Below, in pieces: positions 51,001-60,000 of a stretch of 60,000 bases of DNA; the stretch's first letter is position 1; each line of letters begins with the position of its first letter. The position numbers and the translations under genes are program-made. The stretch comes from Apostichopus japonicus (taxonomy: Eukaryota; Echinodermata; Holothuroidea; Aspidochirotida; Stichopodidae), in the NCBI RefSeq assembly GCF_037975245.1, contig NC_092568.1:37848501-37908500 (forward strand), written 5' to 3'. Below the pieces are notes generated by a model. That model ran no database searches. It was not told where the DNA came from and was given only the letters and a program-made list of their open reading frames with translations.

Positions 51001-54000
51001 ATTCTCTCTGTGTATATTTAATTGACATAGGAGCAGTAGGTTCACAAAAGATATTGTATATTTTGCAAGTAAATAGTAATACCATTGTGGTATAAATTAA
51101 AGTGTCTTTGTACGGTAGGACTCTCTTTATACCTGATAAGAATAATTTACAGTGAGACTTGATGGAAAAAGGACGGTTTGTAATCCATTCACGCCTACTG
51201 TTACGTGGGTATTTCCTTTTAAAGTTTAAAAGAATTGGCTGCTGATAGGATTTCCAAACAATCTGGTATTTATAGGAACTTGTCAATCATTTATTCCAAA
51301 CCGGGTCACATAGCCAGAGGGGTATTACATGGGAACGTTTCAGGGTTTTAGTAGGTTAGATTTTAGGGGATTTATAGAGTCAGTGTAGACAGAGAACAAG
51401 CAAAAGCAGAAGGTCACCTTCTCCCAAAAGTCAACTGGTATGTTACTTGTCAAGCAATTAATCCTAAGGATAAAAACAAGGGTGTAATTGATAATATTAA
51501 TGAGCAATGAACACTGGTAAACTGTCTGCAACTGTACAGTAATCTTGTGAACATGACAAGCCATACAAGAGCTGTGTCATGTAATTACTGTGTTTGTAGG
51601 GGAGGGGTTAAATCTATGGGCATTAGTTTAGTCTTTACTGCAACATTGGTATCTGTGCAGATATTCATAATCATCAGAGAAATGTCGCTATGTTATTAAA
51701 ACCTTTATTCCATTACAACATGAAATAACCAATACCTACTGTAACTCTTCATGTTTTTTGGGGACATTTGTGTAGTAAGTAATCACACAACCATGGTGAT
51801 ATACTTTTTGCCCAATGTTTTGGCCCATTTGCAGAGTTGCAGTGGATGAAGAAATATTAAAAACAAAAAGGCAAAAACACTGTTGGTTCTTTGTTATTGT
51901 TTTAGTCGATGTGAAAACATTTATCAGATGCACACATGTGCCAGTATTGACTTCTACATGCATAACTGCAAAATGCTATATTCTGGGCTACAGTATGTAA
52001 TTTACCATGCCTAGTAACATTATGTAAATGCCATGTTCCTGCAGCAGAGTAAACTGTTTGAAGGACACATTCCATAAGCCCCCATCCCCCCCTCTCTTTG
52101 AGTCATTAGTTGCTTGCCTTGCACTATACTAGAGTCCAGTGAAAATTCAAAATTGTTTCACTGTTTAGGCTAATGTACACTGTTTTGAATATCATTAAGA
52201 GCGGCTGAAAAGCTTAACTGAGCATACGTCCTATACACATATATTATATTTTATATTGGTACAAAAATAGCCTGGACGTCTTTGTTGGGAATATTCATTT
52301 GCTCAATCACATTGCACGAACCTAACTTTTGGCCCAAAAATAGCCTGGACGTCTTTGTTTGAAATTTTCATTTGCTCAATCACATTGAATGAGCCTAAAT
52401 TTTGGCCCAAAAGTACCTCGTCATGAGTGTGATAATTTACTATACAATAGTACTAGTATAGTATAGTACTAGCATTAATATAGAAACCTGTGTCCTGTGT
52501 CCCCAATGTGAATCAGTCAATCATCTTTTCATCTGCACCTGCTATTGAAAACTCATATCTGACATGCATGTTTGTGGGCTACTATGAAAAAAAAAAGTTA
52601 TTTTACACCTGCTGAGAGGTTTGGTAAGATTGGGCAATTCACATACCGTTCCTCTTGGGGCTTGAAAGAGGTTAACCAAGGTCATCAGAGTGTTTGGAGA
52701 AGTTCAAGATTTGGGCCTTAATGATAGTTGCAAGGTAACATGGCAGTTTGAAGGTTGTGTTTGGCACCATAAAGTGGCTAAATTACTGTAGGCATATACT
52801 GTACTGTGTATAGATGTTCCTAAGTCCAGTCAGTGATGAAAGTTTGGAGGAGGGGTACAGTAGGAGGTGGAGAGAGTGGGTGGTGGAGTGGGTATAGGGA
52901 CAGGAAGGATGATGAGAGGAAGAGGAGAGGAGGGAGAGTGAATATATAGGGATGGGAGATGAGAGATGAGAGATACAAGACAGTTTGAAGGTTATCAATT
53001 GGCAACATGGAAGTGGCTTATATAGGTACAGTGTATGGAGTACTGAAAGTTTGTAGGAGGGGGGGGGGTGGGAGAGGTTAAGGAGAGGATGGTAGAACAA
53101 GAAGAGGTACAAGGAGAGGTTGGGTTGGGGAAGGAGAGATAGGGGAGTGGGCAGACGATGGGAGTAGATTGGAGTGGAGGGCAGCATGATCAAGGATGAA
53201 GTATCGCATACATTTCTGATCCAGGTTTACTAAAATTTAATTGTCTGATTTATTTGTCAAAAACACTTTTGTTTCGTGGGAGGGGGGGGGAGGGGGAGTT
53301 TATTATTTAATATGCTTATCTGTGTCATATTGTTTACAACATGTTAGCATGATAAAGGGATAATACTTGTGAGCTTACATTGAAACCTCTTTTAAAGGGA
53401 GATCAAGTATTTGAAATATATTAAATAATTTTCCGGTAACGTGATGTAAAGTGCCAATGTTTCCTCATCACTGGAGAGAAATTCACTTTAAACGATTGAA
53501 CAACATTTATTGATGAAGAAGTAAATGTAATGTGAAATTGCCTGTTTTGAATCAAGTGGTAACCCTCGAATCAAACAGTATGTACATGATACATCCCAGT
53601 TTAACATGTCAGTAACAGTCATCAGTTATATTGGTGCATACCTGTCAAAAAAAGTTCAAGCACATGACAGCCACTTGTGAAGGAAACTGGTGAATGTGCC
53701 CATAATTTATGCCCAAACGATGGTTGAAATGAAAGAGATTCCCTGGCTGATAGTGTTGGGTTCACCGAAAATAACTCTGATTTATTGCTTGTTTATGGGA
53801 GATTTCTCCTTTTGTTTTGTCAACGAAGGAAAGTTCTGGAACATGCAATGTGGGGGAGTGAGGCTTACAATCAATAAATATATATATGAACTATGTGTGT
53901 ATTTTTATTTTACTGTTTGGTTGCTATTGTTACCAACACTAGGAAGACTTTATTGCTGTAGTATGCATTATTTAATATGTGCTAGAGACTACAGCACTGC

Positions 54001-57000
54001 CATGAAATGCAACAGTTAGCAATAAAAAGTTGGAACTTGCTTGCTACATACATCCCTCAAATAGTGGCACTAACACCCCCAGAGTTGTCTTGATACCAGA
54101 TATCCGGTTGAGAGCTCTCGCACCCAGGATCTGAACCTGAGATCTAAATCCTCAAATTTGGGTTACACTCCGCAGATTGACGTCGCGTTTCTGGACTGTG
54201 AGAATTGCTAACTTTGACATCAAATTTCTCTAAATCACTCTCTCTTTTGACTAAACGTCAACCACAGAATTGTTTGTGTTCTAAAATATTTTAGTATTAG
54301 CCAAAGAAAAAGATTTTTTTTTCACGCCTCCAACTATGCATTTTAAGGTTTTGTAATATGTGATTCCAAAGTTTCAAACTTTTTATATTAAGGTTTTGTG
54401 CTATGTGATTTCAATACATGTTCAACCTTAAGATTAAAGTTTTGTGCTATGTGACTTCAATGTACAAACTTTGGATTAAATGAAAAACATCCTTGAACAT
54501 TTCAATTGAATATCAGACAGGATGAACATGATTGATCATAAACAATAGAGAGTTGGACACCAGATGCAGCAAAAACAACCTCCCAGTTTTTGTGAAACAG
54601 ATTTATTGGATGATAGAAAACTTGAATGCCCCAATAAGCCTGCCCTTTATGAAAGACTAATTGTCTGACCTCCAAATGACCTTAGACATCCTTGCATACC
54701 TTTGTCAACAAATTTGAGGCAATTTAAGAAGATTTGATGAAAAATAAAAGCATTTTTTTCCTGTCAAGTTGGATTCTGCTTGTTGTCAAATCTTGTTATA
54801 ATGCCTGTTATTTGCTGGCCCACAGGGAGTCATACTTGACAAAGATCAAACAGGGCTGGCATTTTTTCTTCCTGGTTTGTTTTGAACTTTGAATACAGTA
54901 AACTGTGGATAAATGTCCTTGCAGTAAATGTATTCTCTGTACTGCCATGCAATAATTTTCCAATCCTGTCATGCAAATTACAAGGACAGGGAACATAAAT
55001 TACATGGTATGTTAAGGGTATCATACAGTATGCTGTAACATGTATCAGAGGACGTACATAGAAATATGTAATGCTATTCTATCTGATTGGGTGGGGGAGG
55101 GTGAGGGTGAGGGGAAGGGGAAGGCCATACATAGAAATATATAATTCTATTCTATCTGATTGGGCAGGGTGAGGGGAAAGGGAAGGGGAAGAGGGAGGGG
55201 GAAGGGAGGCGGTGTGCTTATAATTATGCCCTTAGTCAGTTATATCAAATTCCATTGTTTACCACAATATCCCAAGAGGATTTAAAGCTTAACCTGTAAG
55301 ATACTGTGAGAAATTTCTTATGGATAATTTATATTAAATTTCTTTTGAAAAAGTTTCTGTCAGGCAGGTTAGGTTGTTACTTGCATGTATACAGTAGCCT
55401 TGCTCTTAATTTAAGATCACAATAGAGTCACAATCTGTTTTTCAGATCTTCAAGGATTCAACATATGAATATATACATGTATAAATTTCATCTCGACCTC
55501 CAATCTCAACCATTGGTTTGCCAAAGTTACGCCCACACCGTGTCTCAGCTTTCCGGAATTGTGTACATCAGTGTGTGAAACTCTATCGTTACGAATCACA
55601 AACAAAGATAATAAAGAAGAGAATTTTCATAATTTCTGCTTGAACTTCATTGTTTGAAACTGAAGCTAAGGAAGTACATTGTTAAGGATAATTGAATAAA
55701 ATGAAAAGCATTTAAATGAAAATATCAAAATTTACATGGTTGTGTGATATGATTAATTGGAAATGACAATTATGTGTGAGGTCCACTGATATGAAATATT
55801 TTGATTTTCACTAATTCTTTCTCCCTTTACTTGGTTTTCTCCTACTGTGTTCTTTGTATGGTTAATACATTATAGGGCATGCTAGATACATCCCTCACTT
55901 CCTTCCTGTAAGTGTGATATCATATCACCTTGCTCCATTACCTGTCTTCAAATATTATCTTCACATTTAATGAGGCAAATATCCTTAAAAAAAAAACAGT
56001 CTTCCTTTTCAGGTAGTTCAATGTGAAAGCTATTTTTGAAAATATGACATCATGCACAGGAAAAACAGCCATAAGAAGGTGTCAAAATTTAGCATTTGAC
56101 CTGCCTAACAAAAACAGTGGTTGTTCTTAAATCAATCTCTCATTCAGGTACATTTCAATAGACTGCTTTGTTGTGGTAATATAAGAAATATTGCTTTTAT
56201 GACCAGAGGGCTGTGGCTGTGTAGATTGGCTCAGAAATACCTATGTAAACTGACTTATTTATGATAGGCTCAAGAGGATTTTCTGAGCAATTTACAAAAG
56301 ATTAGAGTTATAACTGCAGAGTTTCTTGTAACCTTTTGGTATTGAATATTTTGGATGTAACCTTAGTTACAGTAGTACATGCTGGAAGCTATCCTGTCAG
56401 TTTGTTATGTGATTTGACGTACAAAACCTGTTCTTTGGCATCTGTCAGAGGTGTTTTCATAGTAACAACTAGATTGTATATATGTATCTAGATGTATATA
56501 TATATGTATATATATACATATATACAGAAGATGACCACATTAACCAATGATATACAGTATCTTACACAGACCTGATTGGGGGGGGGGAGGGGGTATGGGG
56601 AAAGGGTAGGCAAGAGGTAGGCAGGAGTCAGACCAAAATTAAGTGGGGTCATGTCTCCCTTCCCTATTCCCCCCCCATTGTCATGGGCCCTACCGTAAGT
56701 GTCATGTATACTGTAACAGGGAGTCACAGGAAAATTATTCAATGATGGTCATGGTAAGCTGTTTACGATATACTTGCATCACAAAATTCTTTGGTGCACA
56801 ATGATTTTGCTAAGTCAATTAAAGTTCTAAATCTTTTAGCAAAAATGTCTCTGTATTAATATAAAAAGATTTTGCTACATGTTCAGGCTTTTTTTGATGA
56901 TCAGTCAAAAGCTTTTATGTAAGCTCTTGATTGGGGAGCAAACAGACTTTTTATTCATTATCATTAAAACGGAATTAAAAAACTCAATTTCTCTTTTCAT

Positions 57001-59248
57001 TATTTTATAATTTACAGGAACAAGACGATCCAAGTTCGGGGTTTTGGCCAGACCCATACCTGGACCGACTGAAGTCAATGATGACTGTAAGTATATATGA
57101 CTGCTGTTACAAACACACACACACATACACACACACACGAACAATACAAACAAGGTTAACAGTGTACTCTTTGAACCATTGAGATGAAGCACTGGGATAT
57201 TAGAATTTCTGGTTACATCTCTATGTTCCGACGTCTCTATGTTCCGACGTCTCTATGTTCCGACGTCTCTATGTTCCGACGTCTCTATGTTCCGACGTCT
57301 CTATGTTCCGACGTCTCTATGTTCCGACGTCTCTATGTTCCGACAAATTGTTTGGACTAATTTTTTGGACCAAAATTTTTTCGGACCCAATTTTTGTTCA
57401 CCCAAATTTTTTTGTGGACCCAATTTTTGTGGACCCAATTTGTGGGGACCCATTTTTTCGGACTTAATTTTTGGGACACATTTTTTTGGGACCTAATTAG
57501 GGGTCAGGGAAAAAATTGGTCAGAAATCATGTTGGTCCAAAAGTTGGGTCCCAAAAAAATTTGGGTCCGAAAAATTTTGGTCCAAAATAATTGGGTCCCA
57601 AAAAACATTGGTCAGAATAAAATTTGGTCCGAAAACATGTTGGTAAAAATTTTGCACAAAAAAATATGGGTCCCAAAAAATTGGGTCCCAAAAAAGTTTG
57701 GTCCAAAAAAATGGGGTCCGAAAAAAAATTGGGTCACAAATGGGGTCCGACTAAAATTTGGTCAAAAAAATTAAGAGTCCAAACAATTTGTCGGAACATA
57801 GAGACGTCGGAACATAGAGACGTCGGAACATAGAGACGTCGGAACATAGAGATGTCACCGAATTTCTTCCCTATTACCTGAATACAGTTGAATTTGAAAC
57901 TATTTTGATGTGCAGAGAGTGTAAAGTTGAAATAAAATCAGTCATAGCCTCAGTGATAGAGAAAGCAACACCATTCTTTTGTTTTAGTCCATCTATTGTT
58001 TCTTTTTTAGTGGAACAAATTTCTTTTCTCTGAATGAGTAGAGTTTAGCACACAGCTGAAAGTACTGCATTAGAGATGCCTACAAAAGAAATATAAAGGT
58101 GTACGCAAGGGGGGACATACAGTTGATACAAGGGGACATATATACTTAAGTGGGACATATAAAGAAGGGGGATTTTCAGAGGACGATGCAAGGAATCCAT
58201 GAAGAAGGCATTAAGACCAAACTGGACCGAATTTGTGCTGGGAGCACATTTGGAAATGAGAGGCAACTTAAAAGATTAAAATTTGTTGTTTGGATGGTCA
58301 GGAACTTTAAGCTAGGATTCGTGATTGCTAAAATGCTTCATAAAATTTCCGGGTTTGATTTCACAATGATATTGATTTGGCTTCACCAATTAGTAACAGT
58401 ATATAATGTACTCTTTTGGTCTGGCGTTTAATTTTGTTTTCACTAACAATAATTATGGTCTGTCCGTGAAAGCTGCTGATCTATTATCTTTGAACCCTAA
58501 GTTATGCTTAACATGATGGCAGGAAGTGAAGACTGCTGCTGTGCATGGAATCTAACATATGTTAGTTCAATACAATTATAGATTATAGGCTGCTTAATTG
58601 ACTTCCTCCGTTGTCATAACAAGAATGGACCAGAGGAAGTACCGACGAACAAGATGTATAAATATATCTATAGAGATATATATCTATAGAGATATATCTA
58701 TATCTATAGATCTAAACAGGTCTATCTATCTGTGTACAGTTTGGCGAGGCTCTGATAAGAAAGAACCTGTTGGGGAGTCGATTTAGATAAGTGTGGGAGT
58801 AAAGTCAACTATGTCGTTTGTGTCTCGTCTGCAGGAAATTTGGCTGTACCAAAGCAGCCAAGAAAACATGACTTTGTTTGGAAGTTTACTTTTCATCCTC
58901 CCCCCCCCCCCCCACCACCATTTAAAATAAGATGCTAGATCTTCTGATAGTGGATGTTATCATGGATATCCTATATCCTAATAATCATAAACTCCATCCT
59001 CTCTGCAGAACTGCAGACTGGAATGTTTCTCTTTGTAATATTGGATGATTTTAATCTGCTCCATTTCATCTTCTCTGCCTACTCATTTAGTCTTCCCGTC
59101 ATCCGTTTTCTCTCTTTTATGTTTTTGTTTTTTTTGTTTTCCCTTTTTTGATGTAGCTTGTGATTATCGCGGAGGAGGATGATGAGGTTGAAACGAGGAC
59201 AAAGGTGATGGACAGTTTGAAAACCGCTCTCAGGACGCAGCCGATGAG
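41896..59248 (+). CDS. DAAM: DAAM-type formin, 5' part (4 coding exons, gene runs off the right edge)
   Basis: DAAM proteins are diaphanous-related formins: they nucleate and elongate actin filaments, are opened by Rho GTPases and Dishevelled, and act in planar-cell-polarity Wnt signalling. Joined exons are 41896-42045, 44099-44188, 57018-57086 and 59157-59248, giving about 134 residues, with phases 0, 0, 0 and 2. MPRKRGG at the start, then [34 protein letters not shown] and [15 protein letters not shown] align in order with human DAAM1/DAAM2 as I remember them. These belong to the N-terminal tail and the start of the GTPase-binding/FH3 region; the FH1, FH2 and autoregulatory parts are off the window. 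DAAM1 and DAAM2 are vertebrate paralogues, so no numbered symbol is given. Confidence 0.94.
42046..42660. other. DAAM intron 1, left part
   Basis: No element recognised before the SINE. Confidence 0.4.
42663..42977 (-). mobile_element. tRNA-derived SINE
   Basis: On the minus strand the element starts at 42977 with GTGGTCAGGTGGGTAAGG, containing an A-box-like TGGTCAGGTGGG, then a B-box-like GGTTCAAGCC (about 42924-42933). A body with CCTTGGGCAAGGCATTTTAT and CCCAGGTGTATAAATGGGG follows, then a tail with GCGCCTTGAGCAC and GCGCTTTATAAATCC ending in an ATT repeat. This is the usual layout of an RNA polymerase III SINE. No clear target-site duplication was found. Confidence 0.82.
42978..44098. 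other. DAAM intron 1, right part
   Basis: No further gene or repeat recognised up to the exon 2 acceptor. Confidence 0.4.
44099..44188 (+). CDS. DAAM: DAAM coding exon 2
   Basis: 90 nt, phase 0 at both ends, encoding [20 protein letters not shown] and then [10 protein letters not shown]. The acceptor is TGATTTAG and the donor GTAGGT. KKWQIYC is a hallmark of the DAAM GTPase-binding region. Confidence 0.94.
52257..52411. repeat. Tandem duplication, two units of about 75 bp
   Basis: Both units begin AAAAATAGCCTGGACGTC and contain CATTTGCTCAATCACATTG; they end in TTTTGGCCCAAAA. There are several differences between the two. Confidence 0.9.
52735..53075. repeat. Diverged duplication with polypurine tracts
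   Basis: GGCAGTTTGAAGGTT near 52742 and GACAGTTTGAAGGTT near 52979 are each followed by AAGTGGCT and then by a GAAAGTTTG(G/T)AGGAGGGG stretch. The purine-rich sequence between them is almost free of pyrimidines over long distances. Confidence 0.65.
54338..54480. repeat. Three diverged units of about 50-55 bp
   Basis: AAGGTTTTGTAATATGTGAT, AAGGTTTTGTGCTATGTGAT and AAAGTTTTGTGCTATGTGAC follow one another, each trailed by a TCAA-containing stretch and two of them by CAAACTTT. Confidence 0.8.
55052..55205. repeat. Tandem duplication of about 72 bp with G/A-rich half
   Basis: Two units share ACATAGAAATAT and ATTCTATCTGATTGGG, each followed by a GAGGGTGAGGGGAAGGGG-like purine tract. Confidence 0.88.
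57018..57086 (+). CDS. DAAM: DAAM coding exon 3
   Basis: 69 nt, phase 0, encoding [20 protein letters not shown] then MMT, which aligns with the human segment around WPEFYIDQLNSM. The acceptor is TTTACAG and the donor GTAAGT. It follows a 12.8-kb intron. Confidence 0.88.
57109..57139. repeat. CA microsatellite
   Basis: About 30 bp of ACAC broken by one ATAC step, 22 nt after the DAAM exon 3 donor. Confidence 0.95.
57211..57859. mobile_element. 649-bp foldback element with 8-bp target-site duplication
   Basis: The direct repeat GAATTTCT is at 57203-57210 and 57860-57867. The ends are GGTTACATCTCTATGTTCC and, inverted, GGTGACATCTCTATGTTCC. Each arm consists of tandem 16-bp units (ATGTTCCGACGTCTCT): eight on the left (57223-57344) and four inverted on the right (57790-57850). 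The middle is made of diverged TTTTTTGGACCC-type words on the left and GGGTCCAAAAAA-type words on the right, so the whole element can fold on itself. Open frames over it are repeat artefacts. No transposase is present. Confidence 0.88.
57868..59156. other. Rest of DAAM intron 3
   Basis: No gene recognised. An AT palindromic microsatellite (TATCTATAGAGATATA) lies at 58662-58725 and a C-run at 58899-58912. Confidence 0.5.
59157..59248 (+). CDS. DAAM: DAAM coding exon 4
   Basis: 92 nt encoding [20 protein letters not shown] then [11 protein letters not shown], matching the human acidic linker and [14 protein letters not shown] long T-rich tract ends at GATGTAG (acceptor) and the donor is GTATGC, phase 2. 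Confidence 0.93.
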
Positions 59249-60000
59249 GTATGCTTGCACCATCGTCTAAGTTTACTGAATCGACCACCATCTTGTAATG
59301 AAGGGGAGAGGGATGGGAGGTGTGGGTGGGTGGTGGGACATGGTGTGATGAGATAGGGGTATCTTATCCTGACATTCAGAGAGCTCATGATGATATAGGA
59401 AGGTGGCCCAGTAGATTATAAAGCCAGTGCAATGGGTGTGGTGGCCTGATTTTGATGGAAAGACTTAGGTAATTTACTTTGCTCCTCGCTTACCTGTCTC
59501 CTCACAACCTTAGCACCTAATTCTACCATGTTTTTTCGTATCGGAAAACATTTTCCAATACGAAACAACACGGTAGAATTAGGTGCTAAGGTTGTTAGGA
59601 GACAGGTTAGCTTGTCACTCGTAAATATCTAAACCAGTAAGTTTTATGACTTCTATGTCAGTTATTCTGACATTTACTTTGCTCCTCGCTTACCTGTCTC
59701 CCCACAACCTTAGCACTATTGGTGCCTACTGTAAGTAAACCCTTGATGTAGGACAGGAGGATGGGCATGGTTTGGCAAGCCATGATTATTAATGTGTCAT
59801 AATTGTCATCATGCAGGTATAGACATCTCAACTTTTAATCAGTTTGTCTGGAGTGAAGAGGAGAAACAGTTAAAACTGAATATTTTCTAGTGCATTGACT
59901 TTTCAAACCTGTATAAAGTAAATAACCAGATTGGAACTTGGTTTCCTCCATGGGGGTCTGGGTGGAGGTGGGAGGGTACTGGCAGTAGGAGCCATTGAAA
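59249..60000. other. Start of DAAM intron 4
   Basis: Contains an inverted repeat and a direct repeat (listed separately); no further exon recognised before the window ends. Confidence 0.5.
59472..59716. repeat. Hairpin-forming inverted repeat plus a direct copy 200 bp away
   Basis: The arms at about 59489-59548 and 59552-59610 are near-perfect inverted copies; key matching words are CCTTAGCACCTAATTCTACC and its complement. The left end (59472-59516) recurs as a direct copy at 59672-59716 with 44 of 45 bases identical and an exact 200-bp offset. Confidence 0.88.

Larger units (their letters stand above)
44189..57017. other. DAAM intron 2 (12.8 kb)
   Basis: No gene recognised on either strand; open frames such as 48184-48528 and 53690-54019 show no family features. 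The intron carries several short tandem duplications listed separately, purine-rich tracts (52840-53165, 55090-55210) and repeated plus-strand poly-G runs (45017, 47019, 50690, 53058, 53281, 56578). Confidence 0.5.

Noticed and set aside
53690-54019. Plus-strand frame of 109 codons with hydrophobic stretches
   Set aside because: No family resemblance, intronic, no splice or promoter signals that could be tied to it.
57239-57833. Repetitive open frames of 69-126 codons
   Set aside because: They are products of the 16-bp units and GGACCC/GGGTCC words of the foldback element.
57211-57859. Assigning the foldback element to hAT from its 8-bp duplication
   Set aside because: The duplication GAATTTCT does not fit the usual hAT base preference and the ends do not match hAT termini, so only length agrees.

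Overview
The window is nuclear DNA of a metazoan, AT-rich and dominated by introns and repeats. No operons or bacterial-type genes are visible. Two conserved genes are supported by spliced exons with consensus GT/AG borders and matching codon phases. They lie head to head. On the minus strand (9895 down to 924, continuing beyond base 1) is the 5' part of a kinesin-9 family gene closest to KIF6: 11 exons encode the start codon, the whole motor domain and the start of the neck/coiled coil. On the plus strand (41896 to 59248, continuing past the right edge) is the 5' part of a DAAM-type formin: four coding exons carry the conserved N-terminus and the start of the GTPase-binding/FH3 region. KIF6 and DAAM2 are also divergent neighbours in human (6p21.2), so this looks like old conserved microsynteny. 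The close match to vertebrate KIF6 and the repeat style suggest a marine invertebrate, perhaps an echinoderm or other deuterostome, but the species cannot be fixed from the sequence.

Layout. 1-9900: KIF6 exons and introns. Three of the introns begin, within about 100 bases of the 5' splice site, with a minisatellite; one of these is about 25 units of 36 bp whose sense strand is G-quadruplex-prone. 9.9-41.8 kb: intergenic (or DAAM 5' leader intron), without a recognisable gene but full of mobile DNA. It holds a TTAA-flanked MITE, two copies of a non-autonomous hAT-like element with perfect 8-bp target-site duplications (one split by a 3-kb element containing 399-bp tandem repeats), and a 47-bp minisatellite interrupted by a 5'-truncated, frameshifted CR1/L2-like LINE. 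41.8-60 kb: DAAM exons separated by introns of about 2.1, 12.8 and 2.1 kb. These introns contain a tRNA-derived SINE whose tail resembles that of the LINE, several short tandem duplications, and a 649-bp foldback element with an 8-bp target-site duplication.

The two genes do different jobs. KIF6 is a microtubule motor associated with cilia. DAAM is a Rho-regulated actin nucleator in planar-polarity Wnt signalling. Their pairing may reflect shared or locked-in regulatory DNA. The strongest unusual signals are the conserved gene pair, the TSD-supported mobile elements, the minisatellites placed at KIF6 splice donors, and the 399-bp satellite dense in nuclear-receptor half-site words.
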